From NCBI RefSeq assembly GCF_002113125.1, contig NZ_NEJP01000024.1, positions 26,198 to 90,197 of the forward strand: DNA of 64,000 bases. Reading direction: 5' to 3'. This document shows, one piece after another, positions 1 to 9,067 of the stretch (within the stretch, counting starts at the first letter, position 1; every line of letters begins with the position of its first letter). A program made the translations under genes and the position numbers. The DNA is from Pseudomonas sp. B20(2017). GTDB taxonomy: Bacteria; Pseudomonadota; Gammaproteobacteria; Pseudomonadales; Pseudomonadaceae. The notes under the pieces were generated by a model. That model saw only the letters and a list, made by a program, of their open reading frames with translations, searched no databases and was not told the origin of the DNA.

Positions 1-325
1 CGGCCGCCGAGGTCCAGAGCGTGGCGGCGGTGTTGAGACCGCGCACGTTGCCCTCTTCGCGCATGATCACCCCGGCACCGAGAAAACCGATGCCGGAGAC
101 CACATACGCGACCACCCGCACCGCGCCTTCGGCACCGGCGAGACGGTTGGCCATGTCGACGAAAATCGCCGCGCCGACCGCCACCAGCACATTGGTGCGC
201 AAACCCGCCGTGCGTTGCCGGTACTGGCGCTCGAAGCCGATCAGACCGCCGAGGATGAACGCCGCGCTGAGGCTGACCAGCGTGTCGAGCAATGAGGTGA
301 GGTTGAGATTGTTGATCGCTTGCAT
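1..325 (-). CDS. mgtC: MgtC family protein, C-terminus cut by window edge
   Basis: This is the N-terminal ~108 residues of an MgtC/SapB family inner-membrane protein, starting at the ATG whose complement ends at base 325. The reading begins MQAINNLNLTSL and continues with the family signature GGLIGFERQYR, then RTNVLVAVGAA and GIGFLGAGVIM, ending in GLNTAATLWTSAA at the window edge. MgtC proteins are hydrophobic proteins linked to growth in low Mg2+ and, in Salmonella, to control of the F1Fo ATP synthase. The gene sits 54 bp downstream of mgtA on the same strand, so an mgtA-mgtC operon is likely. Everything beyond residue ~108 is outside the window. Confidence 0.9.
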   Translation of the reverse strand, partial: MQAINNLNLTSLLDTLVSLSAAFILGGLIGFERQYRQRTAGLRTNVLVAVGAAIFVDMANRLAGAEGAVRVVAYVVSGIGFLGAGVIMREEGNVRGLNTAATLWTSAA

Positions 326-344
326 GTCGAATTCCTTGAAACCG

Positions 345-368
345 CCCCCCTTGCTCCCACAAGGGGGG
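345..368 (-). other. Perfect hairpin between mgtA and mgtC
   Basis: CCCCCCTTG (345-353) and CAAGGGGGG (360-368) form a perfect 9-bp stem with a 6-base loop, filling much of the 54-bp mgtA-mgtC gap. No U-run follows on the minus strand, so it is not a classical terminator. It could be an mRNA processing or stabilising element, or could mask the mgtC ribosome binding site. Confidence 0.5.
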
Positions 369-379
369 AATCTTGCCTG

Positions 380-3079
380 TTACTGCCAGCCGAACCGGCG
401 GAGGTAGAAACCTTTCACGGCCTGGGTCAGCGCCATGTACGCCAGCAGGATCACCGGCAGGAACACGAAGTACATCGATGGCAGCGCCTGCAATTTGAAG
501 TAGTGCGCCAGCGGCCCCATCGGCAGGAAGATGCCCACGGCCATGATGATTGCGGTCATCACCAGCAGCGGCATGGCCGCGCGGCTTTGCAGGAACGGAA
601 TCTTCGGCGTGCGGATCATGTGCACGATCAGCGTCTGGGTCAGCAGCCCCACCACGAACCAGCCGGACTGGAACAGGGTCTGGTGATCCGGGGTGTTGGC
701 ATCGAACACGTACCACATCAAGGCGAACGTTGTGATGTCGAAGATCGAACTGATCGGGCCGAAGAACAGCATGAAGCGCCCGACGTCCCCTGGCTGCCAG
801 CGTTGTGGCTGTTTCAGCATCTCGTCGTCGACGTTGTCGAACGGGATCGCGATCTGCGAAATGTCATAGAGCAGGTTCTGCACCAGCAGGTGCATCGGCA
901 GCATCGGCAGGAACGGAATGAACGCACTGGCCACCAGCACCGAGAACACGTTGCCGAAGTTCGAGCTGGCGGTCATCTTGATGTACTTGAGCATGTTGGC
1001 GAAGGTCCGGCGTCCTTCCAGCACGCCCTCCTCCAGCACCATCAGGCTCTTTTCCAGCAGGATGATGTCGGCCGCTTCCTTGGCGATGTCCACCGCGCTG
1101 TCCACGGAAATCCCGATGTCTGCGGTGCGCAGCGCCGGTGCGTCGTTGATGCCGTCGCCCATGAACCCGACCACGTGGCCGTTGCCCTTGAGGATGCGCA
1201 CGATGCGTTCCTTGTGCGACGGCGTGAGCTTGGCGAACACGTTGGTGGTTTCCGCCGCCACGGCCAGTTCAGCATCGCTCATGCGCTCGATATCGTTGCC
1301 CATCAGCAGGCCTTGCTGGGCCAGGCCCACTTCGCGGCAGATCTTGGCGGTCACCAGCTCGTTGTCGCCAGTCAGCACCTTCACCGCCACGCCGTGTTCG
1401 GCCAGGGCCTTGAGCGCTGGCGCAGTGCTTTCCTTCGGTGGATCGAGGAACGCCACGTAACCGATCAGCGTCAGTTCCTGCTCGTCGCCCAGGCTGTAAG
1501 TGTCGCGACCTTCAGGCATTGACCGTGCCGCCACCGCTACCACGCGCAAGCCTTCAGCGTTGAATGCTGCTGTGACCTGACGGATTTTCGCCAGCAATTC
1601 ATCGCTCAAGGCTTCGTCGACTTCACCGTGACGAACCCGGCTGCACACCGCCAGAACCTCCTCCACCGCGCCTTTGCAGATCAGTTGATGTGGCTGACCG
1701 CGCCCTTCTACCACCACCGACATGCGCCGGCGATTGAAGTCGAACGGGATCTCGTCGACCTTGCGAAACGCCGTGCCGACCTTCAGCTCACGGTGGATTT
1801 CCACGTGTTCCAGCACCGCCACGTCGAGCAGGTTTTTCAGGCCGGTCTGGTAGTAGCTGTTGAGGTAGGCCATTTCCAGCACGTCGTCAGAATCTTCGCC
1901 CCAGACATCGACGTTACGCGCCAGGAAGATCTTGTCCTGAGTCAAAGTGCCGGTCTTGTCGGTGCACAGCACGTCCATGGCGCCGAAGTTCTGGATCGCA
2001 TCCAGGCGTTTGACGATGACTTTCTTGCGCGACAGGAACACCGCACCCTTGGCCAGGGTCGAGGTGACAATCATCGGCAGCATTTCCGGGGTCAGGCCCA
2101 CGGCGATCGACAGCGCGAACAACAGTGCTTCGGTCCAGTCGCCCTTGGTGAAACCGTTGATGAACAACACCAGCGGCGCCATGACGAACATGAAGCGGAT
2201 CAACAGCCAGCTGACTTTGTTCACGCCTTGCTGGAACGACGTCACCGCACGATCAGTCGCCCCGACCCGCTGTGCCAGCGCACCGAAATAGGTGCTGTTG
2301 CCGGTGGTGAGAATCACCGCCACCGCCGTGCCGGACACCACGTTGGTGCCCATGAACAGGATGTTGTCCAGCTCCAGCGGGTTGCGCGTGTCACGGTCGG
2401 CCTGACGCGGGAATTTCTCCACCGGCATCGATTCACCGGTCATCGCCGCCTGGCTGACAAACAGATCCTTGGCGCTGAGCACCCGGCAATCGGCAGGAAT
2501 CATGTCGCCGGCCGAGAGCACGATCAGATCGCCGGGCACCAGTTGCTTGATCGGCAGTTCAGCACGCGGCGCATCCCGACGCAACACGGTGGCGGTGTTG
2601 CTGACCATCGCTTTGAGCGCATCGGCGGCCTGGTTGGATTTGCTTTCCTGCCAGAAGCGCAGCAGCGTCGACAGCACCACCATCGAGAAAATCACGATGG
2701 CGGCCTTGAGGTCTTCGGTCAGCCACGAGATCACCGCCAGCAGGGTCAGCAGCAGGTTGAACGGGTTTTTGTAGCAGTGCCACAGGTGGGTCCACCACGG
2801 CAGCGGTTGCTCGTGTTCGACTTCGTTGAGGCCATGCTGCGCACGCAGCACATCGACTTCGAAATCGGTGAGGCCGTCGGTGTGGGTGCCGAGGTTCGAC
2901 AGCAGCACGCCGCTGTCGCAATGGGCGGCGTCCACCAGTGTATTGGCGAGAGTCGGCGGCACTTCACGGCTGACCGTGGTGTCGCTGAGGGTTTCCAGCA
3001 AGGCCAGGCGACGGAAGTGCCGGGCGATGTGACGGGTCCGCAGGAAGCCTGCGAAAAATTCCTTGAGCGTAAGTTTCAT
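380..3079 (-). CDS. mgtA: Magnesium-transporting P-type ATPase MgtA
   Basis: An inner-membrane P-type ATPase (type IIIB) that imports Mg2+ using ATP. I chose the start MKLTLKEFFAGF at 3079, giving 899 residues, close to the ~898 of enterobacterial MgtA. It is preceded by GGGGCAACAGCC as ribosome binding site; an in-frame upstream start at 3145 has no such support. Visible motifs are the phosphorylation loop CTDKTGTLTQDK (Asp near residue 375), the actuator motif AMTGES, the hinge GDGINDAPALR, and several C-terminal hydrophobic segments. It occupies the position held by pvdQ next to pvdA in P. aeruginosa, so it marks the edge of the pyoverdine region. No pyoverdine role is suggested. Confidence 0.95.
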   Translation of the reverse strand: MKLTLKEFFAGFLRTRHIARHFRRLALLETLSDTTVSREVPPTLANTLVDAAHCDSGVLLSNLGTHTDGLTDFEVDVLRAQHGLNEVEHEQPLPWWTHLWHCYKNPFNLLLTLLAVISWLTEDLKAAIVIFSMVVLSTLLRFWQESKSNQAADALKAMVSNTATVLRRDAPRAELPIKQLVPGDLIVLSAGDMIPADCRVLSAKDLFVSQAAMTGESMPVEKFPRQADRDTRNPLELDNILFMGTNVVSGTAVAVILTTGNSTYFGALAQRVGATDRAVTSFQQGVNKVSWLLIRFMFVMAPLVLFINGFTKGDWTEALLFALSIAVGLTPEMLPMIVTSTLAKGAVFLSRKKVIVKRLDAIQNFGAMDVLCTDKTGTLTQDKIFLARNVDVWGEDSDDVLEMAYLNSYYQTGLKNLLDVAVLEHVEIHRELKVGTAFRKVDEIPFDFNRRRMSVVVEGRGQPHQLICKGAVEEVLAVCSRVRHGEVDEALSDELLAKIRQVTAAFNAEGLRVVAVAARSMPEGRDTYSLGDEQELTLIGYVAFLDPPKESTAPALKALAEHGVAVKVLTGDNELVTAKICREVGLAQQGLLMGNDIERMSDAELAVAAETTNVFAKLTPSHKERIVRILKGNGHVVGFMGDGINDAPALRTADIGISVDSAVDIAKEAADIILLEKSLMVLEEGVLEGRRTFANMLKYIKMTASSNFGNVFSVLVASAFIPFLPMLPMHLLVQNLLYDISQIAIPFDNVDDEMLKQPQRWQPGDVGRFMLFFGPISSIFDITTFALMWYVFDANTPDHQTLFQSGWFVVGLLTQTLIVHMIRTPKIPFLQSRAAMPLLVMTAIIMAVGIFLPMGPLAHYFKLQALPSMYFVFLPVILLAYMALTQAVKGFYLRRFGWQ

Positions 3080-3540
3080 GGCTGTTGCCCCTATGGTCAG
3101 CCGGGAAACCGTCGAGCAGGTACGTCCTCGTCCTGGGCACCGCAAAACCGGTACGGCAAGGCGTGGCGCGCCGGTCAGAAAAGACAGGCGTGTCGATAGG
3201 CATGCGGTAGCGACAATAATGTCGAAATCACAGGCTTTTCAGTGTCGATGAGAAGGACGTCGGGACATGACCGGGACCGGTCATGATCGGGATGCCGCTG
3301 CTCGCTGTTCGGCGAGACAACGGCACAAAGGAATGCGCGTTATCTTGCCGAGAATCTGCCGGTTACAAGGACCGGCCGACAACTGTCACTCGAACAAGTA
3401 CCCACTGTGGGTCTCCGCTATTGATGAAAACGCGCGAAGCTTACGCCCCGATATCCGGAGAGTAAACCCGCAAAAGGAAGTGTGTCGGGGAATGTGGCGG
3501 GTGTTCAGGAAGGGTTCAGGATTGCCCCAGAGATCGCCGA
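3080..3540. other. Intergenic region upstream of mgtA
   Basis: About 460 bases without a convincing gene. It holds the mgtA leader and presumably its promoter. It contains CGACATTATTGTCG (complement near 3210-3225, arms of 5 bp) and the strong 20-bp palindrome at 3266-3285. Short open frames here lack ribosome binding sites and resemble no family I recognise. Confidence 0.5.
3266..3285. promoter_or_regulatory. 20-bp palindrome upstream of mgtA
   Basis: CATGACCGG-GA-CCGGTCATG is a perfect inverted repeat with 9-bp arms and a 2-base centre, about 190 bp upstream of the mgtA start. The form fits a dimeric repressor operator or a tight cruciform or hairpin. No matching regulator is encoded nearby, so its function is unknown. 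Confidence 0.4.
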
Positions 3541-3645
3541 GATCGTTCCCACGCTCCGCGTGGGAATGTCTCAAGGGACGCTCCGCGTTCCAATGGGACG
3601 CAGAGCGTCCCCGGCTGCATTCCCACGCAGAGCGTGGGAACGATC
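3541..3645. repeat. REPIN (two inverted REP sequences)
   Basis: GATCGTTCCCACGCTCCGCG... at 3541-3568 is answered by its inverted copy ending in ...CGTGGGAACGATC at 3618-3645, with a GGGACGC...GCGTCCC sub-hairpin between them. This is the usual form of a Pseudomonas REP doublet mobilised by a RAYT transposase. It lies just past the pvdA stop codon and could act as a transcription end or mRNA stabiliser. A related half-copy is at 57677-57727. Confidence 0.85.
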
Positions 3646-3660
3646 AAAGCGCTGAAGATC

Positions 3661-4998
3661 TTAGCTGGCAGTCGCCAACAACAGATCCATCACCGAACGG
3701 CTGTGCCCACGGTTCTTGCCATGCTCATACAGCGAGCCGGCAATCTCGTCCGCGCGGATCGGCAGGATCGACAGCAGCGTATCGCTCAGACCATGGCTGG
3801 CCTGGCAGAAGCCCTGCATGTACAGACCGGCCTTGCAGCGCTCGTCGGTGATCAGTTTGTAGTTGCGATCGACCTCGAAGTCGCCCAGGTACTCCTCCAG
3901 CGGCGCCAGCAATTTGCGGTGCATCTGACGCTCGTAACCGGTGGCCAGCACGACCGCGTCGTAGGCACGCACGGTGACTTCGCCGGTGGCGTTGTTGCGC
4001 ACGGTCAGTTCGATACCGCGTTCGGTGGCAGTGGCTTTCTCGACAGTGGTCAGGGTGCGGAACGCATGGCGTGCGACACCGGAAACCTTCTGGCGATAGA
4101 AGATGCCGTAGATGCGCTCGATCAGGTCGATGTCGACCACCGAGTAGTTGGTGTTGTGATACTCGTTGACCAGACGCTCACGCTCGCTGCTCTTCTGCTG
4201 GAAGATCAGGTCGGTGAATTCCGGCGAGAACACTTCGTTGACGAACGGGCTGTCGTCCGCCGGCTTCAGGGCCGAGCCACGCAGGATCATGTCGACCTGC
4301 ACCGACGGGAACGAGTCGTTCAAGTCGATGAAAGCTTCCGCCGCGCTCTGGCCGCCACCGATGATTGCGATGCTCATCGGCTGGTTGTTGATGCACGGTT
4401 GTTTGGCCATCTCGGCCAGGTATTGCGAGTGATGGAACACCCGACCATCACCCTTCAACGCCTTGAAGGCCTCGGGAATGCGTGGCGTGCCGCCGGCGCT
4501 GACCACCACCGAACGCGCAGTGCGCACGAATTGCTGGCCTTCGGTATCACGGGAAATCACCCGCAGGGCTTCGACCTGGTGGTTGTGCAGCACCGGTTCG
4601 ATGGCCAGCACTTCTTCACCGTAACGGCTCTGCTCGGTGAATTGCGCGGCGACCCAGCGCAGGTAGTCGTTGTACTCCATGCGGCATGGATAAAACGTGC
4701 CGAGGTTGATGAAGTCGACCAGGCGACCGTGGTGCTTGAGGTAGTTGACGAACGAGTACGGGCTGGTCGGATTGCGTAGGGTCACCAGATCCTTGAGGAA
4801 GGAAATCTGCAACTCGCTCTGGGTCGACAGGGTGTTGCCGTGCCAGCTGTAGTTGGGTTGTTTGTCGAGAAACAGAACATCCAGTTCCCCCTGGGTCGGG
4901 CCGCGCTCTTGCAGAGCGATGGCCAGCGCCAGGTTCGAAGGGCCGAAACCGACGCCGATCAGGTCGTGAACGATGGGCGATGCAATTGCCTGTGTCAT
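3661..4998 (-). CDS. pvdA: L-ornithine N5-monooxygenase PvdA
   Basis: A flavin- and NADPH-dependent cytoplasmic enzyme that hydroxylates the side-chain nitrogen of L-ornithine, giving the hydroxamate precursor used by the side-chain NRPS. It has 445 residues, matching P. aeruginosa PvdA (443). Motifs seen are the FAD-binding GVGFGPSN at residues 15-22, the NADPH-binding IIGGGQSAAE near residue 215, and the C-terminal ATGYERQ. The start MTQAIASPIVHD is the natural ATG. A perfect PvdS promoter lies 79 bp upstream (5077-5100), so transcription is independent of the fpvI gene just before it. No ornithine formyl- or acetyl-transferase is encoded in the window. Confidence 0.97.
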   Translation of the reverse strand: MTQAIASPIVHDLIGVGFGPSNLALAIALQERGPTQGELDVLFLDKQPNYSWHGNTLSTQSELQISFLKDLVTLRNPTSPYSFVNYLKHHGRLVDFINLGTFYPCRMEYNDYLRWVAAQFTEQSRYGEEVLAIEPVLHNHQVEALRVISRDTEGQQFVRTARSVVVSAGGTPRIPEAFKALKGDGRVFHHSQYLAEMAKQPCINNQPMSIAIIGGGQSAAEAFIDLNDSFPSVQVDMILRGSALKPADDSPFVNEVFSPEFTDLIFQQKSSERERLVNEYHNTNYSVVDIDLIERIYGIFYRQKVSGVARHAFRTLTTVEKATATERGIELTVRNNATGEVTVRAYDAVVLATGYERQMHRKLLAPLEEYLGDFEVDRNYKLITDERCKAGLYMQGFCQASHGLSDTLLSILPIRADEIAGSLYEHGKNRGHSRSVMDLLLATAS

Positions 4999-5076
4999 TT
5001 CCAGTGTCCTCTGGACGAAAAGCCTGAGTGACCTGACCGGCCTTGAGCAGGACAGCAGATCGTCTGTTGAGTAGGA

Positions 5077-5100
5077 ACGAGGACAGTGAAATAAAATTTA
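5077..5100 (-). promoter_or_regulatory. PvdS promoter (IS box) of pvdA
   Basis: On the minus strand TAAAT (5100-5096), exactly 16 bases, then CGT (5079-5077). This matches the iron-starvation box recognised by the sigma factor PvdS. It sits between the fpvI stop and the pvdA start, so pvdA has its own promoter. Confidence 0.9.
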
Positions 5101-5111
5101 ACGACGACGGC

Positions 5112-5594
5112 TCAATGGGCATCCCATTGTTTGATGCGCAGGCGGCAATGTTTCATCGCGTTGACGATGTGTTTTTCCACCAGAGCCTTGGAAATCCCGA
5201 GGTGTTCGGCAATCTCGGGGTGCGACAGACCTTCGATCTTGCGCAGCAGAAAACTTTCGCGACACAGCGGCGAGAGTTCAGCGAGGGCACGCTGGAGCAT
5301 CTCCAGTCGCTGGCCGTGATCGAAGGTGTTATGGGGAGATGGAGTGAAGTAGCGCTCTTCGCTGTCGAGCACTTCCAGCGACTCGGCCTGACGCAGGGCA
5401 TTGCGCCGATGGTCGTCGATCACCAGGTTCAGGGCGGTGCGATAAAGAAATGCGCGAGGCTGCTCGATCGGCGTTTCGCTGGATCGCTCCAGCACCCGCA
5501 GATAAGCGTCATGCACCACATCTTCGGCCACCTGACGGTTGCCGAGTCTGGCGTTCAGGAAACACACCAACTCGCGATAGTAGTTTTCCAACAT
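5112..5594 (-). CDS. fpvI: ECF sigma factor FpvI
   Basis: An extracytoplasmic-function sigma-70 factor of the iron-starvation group. In P. aeruginosa FpvI directs fpvA transcription when the receptor is loaded with ferripyoverdine. I chose the start MLENYYRELVCFL at 5594, giving 160 residues against 159 in P. aeruginosa. Region 2 shows VAEDVVHDAYLRV and PRAFLYRTALNL; region 4 shows EGLSHPEIAEHLGIS with the helix-turn-helix ending VEKHIVNAMKHCR. A Fur-box-like sequence lies ~100 bp upstream (5691-5709) and no PvdS box was found before it, fitting direct iron control. The anti-sigma gene fpvR, adjacent in P. aeruginosa, is missing here; pvdR follows instead. Confidence 0.93.
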   Translation of the reverse strand: MLENYYRELVCFLNARLGNRQVAEDVVHDAYLRVLERSSETPIEQPRAFLYRTALNLVIDDHRRNALRQAESLEVLDSEERYFTPSPHNTFDHGQRLEMLQRALAELSPLCRESFLLRKIEGLSHPEIAEHLGISKALVEKHIVNAMKHCRLRIKQWDAH

Positions 5595-5690
5595 GATTCC
5601 CCGCCGCAGCGTGCGGTTTCGATCCTTGAGCCAGATCCGCGACTGTCGAAAAAGACAATGGCAGGATAGTGGCAAATTCAGGTGCGTAAT

Positions 5691-5709
5691 TTATAGTAAT
5701 TCTCATATA
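5691..5709. promoter_or_regulatory. Probable Fur box upstream of fpvI
   Basis: Read on the minus strand the core is ATATGAGAATTACTAT (5708-5693), differing at about three positions from the Fur-like AAATGAGAATCATTAT. It sits in the AT-rich stretch between fpvI and pvdR, ~100 bp before the fpvI start. Confidence 0.6.
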
Positions 5710-5781
5710 GATTTAAAGCGCTGTTTCGGTTTGCCCGACAAATTGTTCGTGTCTATACCTGATACCGCGCTTTTCATCGCT

Positions 5782-5805
5782 TAAATTCCCCGCCTCACTC
5801 CTCGT
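5782..5805 (+). promoter_or_regulatory. PvdS promoter (IS box) of pvdRT-opmQ
   Basis: TAAAT (5782-5786), exactly 16 bases, then CGT (5803-5805). It is oriented towards pvdR, 109 bp before its start codon, and matches the PvdS consensus perfectly. Confidence 0.88.
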
Positions 5806-5913
5806 TTAACCATCAGCTCCCCGTGTCTGTCGCGCCCCGCGACAGCGTCAGGTCGTGTCCCGCTTGCGGTGCCCGACGGACGACGGGCCGACTCACACTG
5901 GCCGGAACCCTGC

Positions 5914-7086
5914 ATGAAACGTCCACGTCCCGCCCGACGCGCCCTGCTCGCTGCTCTTTGTCTGATCCCCGTGATTGCCGTTGCTGCCTGGCAGGTTCTG
6001 CCACCCGGTCGTGACAAGTTCGCCACCGTTCAGGTCGGCCGTGGCGATATCGAGAGCAGCGTCACGGCTCTGGGCACCCTGCAACCGCGCCGCTATGTGG
6101 ATGTTGGCGCACAGGCATCCGGGCAGATCCAGAAAATCCACGTCGAAGTCGGCGACGTGGTCAAGGAAGGCCAGTTGCTGGTGGAGATCGACCCTTCCAC
6201 GCAGAAGGCCAAACTCGACGCCGGGCGCTACTCCATCGAAAACCTCAAGGCGCAATTGCAGGAACAAAAAGCCCAGCACGAACTGGCGCAACAGAAATAC
6301 CAACGCCAGCAGAATCTCGCCGCCGGCGGCGCGACCCGCGAAGAAGACGTGCAGACCGCCCGCGCCGAACTGAAAGCCACCCAGGCGCGGATCGACATGT
6401 ACCAGGCGCAGATCCGTCAGGCCGAGGCCAGCCTGCGCAGCGATCAGGCCGAACTCGGCTACACCCGCATTTACGCCCCGATGACCGGCACCGTGGTCGC
6501 TCTCGACGCGCGTGAAGGCCAGACCCTCAATGCCCAGCAGCAGACGCCGCTGATTCTGCGTATCGCCAAGCTGTCACCGATGACGGTGTGGGCCGAGGTG
6601 TCCGAGGCTGACATTGGTCATGTCAAACCAGGCATGACCGCCTACTTCACCACCCTCAGCGGCGGCAACCGGCGCTGGAGCAGCACCGTGCGGCAGATCC
6701 TGCCAGTGCCGCCCAAACCGCTGGACCAGACCAGCCAGGGCGGCGGCAGCCCTGCCAGCTCGAGCAAAAGCGGGAGTGCCCGGGTGGTGTTGTACACCGT
6801 GCTGCTCGACGTGGATAACGCCGACAACGCCTTGATGGCAGAAATGACCACGCAAGTATTCTTCGTCGCCAACCAGGCAAAAAATGTCCTGACGGCACCG
6901 GTGGCCGCCCTGCAAGGCAGCGCCGTGGCCAATGTGCAGACCGCGCAGGTCATCGCTGCCAATGGCGACGTACAGACCCGCGAAGTACGCACCGGCATCA
7001 GTGATCGCCTGAAAGTGCAGATCCTCGAAGGCCTGAATGAAGGTGACCATTTGTTGATCGGCCCGGCCGATAGCAACGGAGGCTGA
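5914..7086 (+). CDS. pvdR: PvdR, periplasmic adaptor of the PvdRT-OpmQ pump
   Basis: A membrane-fusion (HlyD/MacA-type) protein that links the inner-membrane pump PvdT to the outer-membrane channel OpmQ for secretion and recycling of pyoverdine. I chose the start MKRPRPARRALLAAL at 5914 (390 residues, P. aeruginosa 391), which gives a clean N-terminal signal or anchor segment; the longer frame from 5869 would put a charged leader before it. It shows the lipoyl half-motifs VDVGAQASGQIQKIHVEVGD and YTRIYAPMTGTVVALDAREG, separated by a coiled coil rich in Gln and Ala (residues ~95-165). It is directly followed by pvdT, with one base-triplet (the stop) before the next ATG. Confidence 0.96.
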   Translation: MKRPRPARRALLAALCLIPVIAVAAWQVLPPGRDKFATVQVGRGDIESSVTALGTLQPRRYVDVGAQASGQIQKIHVEVGDVVKEGQLLVEIDPSTQKAKLDAGRYSIENLKAQLQEQKAQHELAQQKYQRQQNLAAGGATREEDVQTARAELKATQARIDMYQAQIRQAEASLRSDQAELGYTRIYAPMTGTVVALDAREGQTLNAQQQTPLILRIAKLSPMTVWAEVSEADIGHVKPGMTAYFTTLSGGNRRWSSTVRQILPVPPKPLDQTSQGGGSPASSSKSGSARVVLYTVLLDVDNADNALMAEMTTQVFFVANQAKNVLTAPVAALQGSAVANVQTAQVIAANGDVQTREVRTGISDRLKVQILEGLNEGDHLLIGPADSNGG

Positions 7087-9060
7087 ATGCAAACGCCTCT
7101 GATCGACCTGCAGGACATCCGCAAGTCCTACGGTGGCGGCGACGCGCCTGAAGTTCACGTCCTGCGCGGTATCGACCTGTCGATTCACGCCGGCGAGTTC
7201 GTGGCGATCGTCGGCGCCTCCGGCTCCGGCAAGTCGACGCTGATGAATATCCTTGGCTGCCTCGACCGCCCGACCACCGGCGAATACCGCTTCGCCGGTG
7301 AAAACGTCGCGGGCCTGGACACCGACGAGCTGGCCTGGCTGCGTCGCGAAGCCTTTGGTTTCGTGTTCCAGGGCTACCACCTGATCCCGTCCGGTTCGGC
7401 TCAGGAAAACGTCGAGATGCCGGCGATCTACGCCGGCACACCGGCCGCCGAGCGCCATGCCCGGGCCGCTGCCCTGCTCGACCGCCTGGGCCTTGCCTCG
7501 CGCACCGGCAACCGTCCGCACCAACTCTCCGGCGGCCAACAGCAACGGGTATCGATTGCCCGGGCGCTGATGAACGGCGGACACATCATTCTTGCCGACG
7601 AACCCACTGGCGCCCTCGACAGTCACAGCGGCAAGGAGGTCATGGCGCTGCTCGACGAACTGGCGAGCCAAGGCCACGTGGTGATTCTCATCACCCATGA
7701 TCGCGAAGTGGCGGCACGGGCCAAGCGCATTATCGAGATCCGTGACGGCCTGATCATCAGCGACAGTGCCCGGGACAACCCCGAAGCCCAGACCACGGCC
7801 AACCCCGGCGCACTACAGGCCGTGGATCTGCGCAAACGTCTGAGCGAAGGTGCCGAGGCCACCGGAGCCTGGAAAGGCGAACTGGTGGACGCCCTGCATG
7901 CTGCCTGGCGGGTGATGTGGATCAACCGTTTTCGCACGGCGCTGACCCTGCTCGGGATCATCATCGGCGTGGCGTCGGTGGTGGTGATGCTCGCGGTCGG
8001 CGAAGGCAGCAAGCGTCAGGTCATGGCGCAGATGGGCGCGTTCGGCTCGAACATCATTTACCTCAGCGGCTCGGCGCCCAACCCGCGCACCCCGCCCGGC
8101 ATCGTCACCCTCGACGACGTCGCCGCGCTGGCCAGCCTGCCGCAGGTCATGCGGATCATGCCGGTCAACGGTTCCGAGGCCGGCGTGCGGTTCGGCAACG
8201 CCGACTACCTGAGCTACGTGGGCGGCAACGACACCAACTTCCCGGCGATCTTCAACTGGCCGGTGGTACAGGGCAGCTACTTCACCGAGGCGGACGAGCA
8301 GAGTGCGGCGGCCGTCGCGGTGATCGGGCACAAGGTGCGCACGCGGTTGCTCAAGGATGTCGCCAACCCCATCGGCCAATACATCCTGATCGAGAACGTG
8401 CCGTTCCAGGTGGTCGGCGTGCTGGCGGAAAAAGGCGCCAGTTCCGGCGACTCCGACAGCGACAATCGCATTGCCGTGCCCTACTCCGCCGCCAGCGTCC
8501 GGCTGTTCGGTACGCGCAATCCGGAATACGTGGCCATCGCCGCTGCCGATGCGCGCAAGGTGAAGGAAGCCGAGCACGCTATCGAACAACTGATGCTGCG
8601 CCTGCACAACGGCAAGAAAGATTTCGAGCTGACCAACAACGCCGCGATGATTCAGGCCGAGGCTCGCACGCAGAACACTTTGTCGCTGATGCTCGGTTCG
8701 ATTGCCGCGATTTCGCTATTGGTCGGCGGCATCGGCGTGATGAACATCATGCTGATGACGGTACGCGAACGCACCCGCGAGATCGGCATCCGCATGGCCA
8801 CCGGCGCCCGCCAGCGCGACATCCTGCGCCAGTTCCTCACTGAAGCGGTGACGCTCTCGGTGGTCGGCGGTATTGCCGGCATCGCCCTGGCACTGATCGT
8901 CGGCGGCGTGCTGATCCTCAGCGAGGTCGCCGTGGCGTTTTCCTTGATGGCGGTGCTCGGTGCCTTTGGCTGCGCCCTTGTGACCGGTGTTGTCTTCGGC
9001 TTCATGCCGGCCCGCAAAGCCGCCCGACTCGACCCGGTGACGGCCCTTACCAGTGAATGA
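7087..9060 (+). CDS. pvdT: PvdT, MacB-type ABC transporter
   Basis: An inner-membrane protein with ATPase and permease in one chain, the motor of PvdRT-OpmQ. The N-terminal nucleotide-binding domain (residues ~1-235) has Walker A GASGSGKST at 43-51, signature LSGGQQQRVSIARAL, and Walker B ILADEPTGALDS. The C-terminal permease (residues ~270-657) starts with a membrane segment LTLLGIIIGVASVVVMLAVG, carries a periplasmic domain, and ends with three membrane segments including the FtsX-like RERTREIGIRMATGARQRDI. The length of 657 residues fits MacB-type proteins. The start codon follows the pvdR stop directly, so the genes are co-translated. Confidence 0.96.
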   Translation: MQTPLIDLQDIRKSYGGGDAPEVHVLRGIDLSIHAGEFVAIVGASGSGKSTLMNILGCLDRPTTGEYRFAGENVAGLDTDELAWLRREAFGFVFQGYHLIPSGSAQENVEMPAIYAGTPAAERHARAAALLDRLGLASRTGNRPHQLSGGQQQRVSIARALMNGGHIILADEPTGALDSHSGKEVMALLDELASQGHVVILITHDREVAARAKRIIEIRDGLIISDSARDNPEAQTTANPGALQAVDLRKRLSEGAEATGAWKGELVDALHAAWRVMWINRFRTALTLLGIIIGVASVVVMLAVGEGSKRQVMAQMGAFGSNIIYLSGSAPNPRTPPGIVTLDDVAALASLPQVMRIMPVNGSEAGVRFGNADYLSYVGGNDTNFPAIFNWPVVQGSYFTEADEQSAAAVAVIGHKVRTRLLKDVANPIGQYILIENVPFQVVGVLAEKGASSGDSDSDNRIAVPYSAASVRLFGTRNPEYVAIAAADARKVKEAEHAIEQLMLRLHNGKKDFELTNNAAMIQAEARTQNTLSLMLGSIAAISLLVGGIGVMNIMLMTVRERTREIGIRMATGARQRDILRQFLTEAVTLSVVGGIAGIALALIVGGVLILSEVAVAFSLMAVLGAFGCALVTGVVFGFMPARKAARLDPVTALTSE

Positions 9061-9067
9061 TCGACCT

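Noticed and set aside
3267..3851. Possible small genes between mgtA and pvdA
   Set aside because: The frames run through the palindrome and the REPIN into the antisense of pvdA, and lack ribosome binding sites and recognisable sequence.
9053..9067. Upstream start for opmQ overlapping pvdT
   Set aside because: The lipoprotein signal begins properly at 9068; the longer form adds charged residues in front of it.
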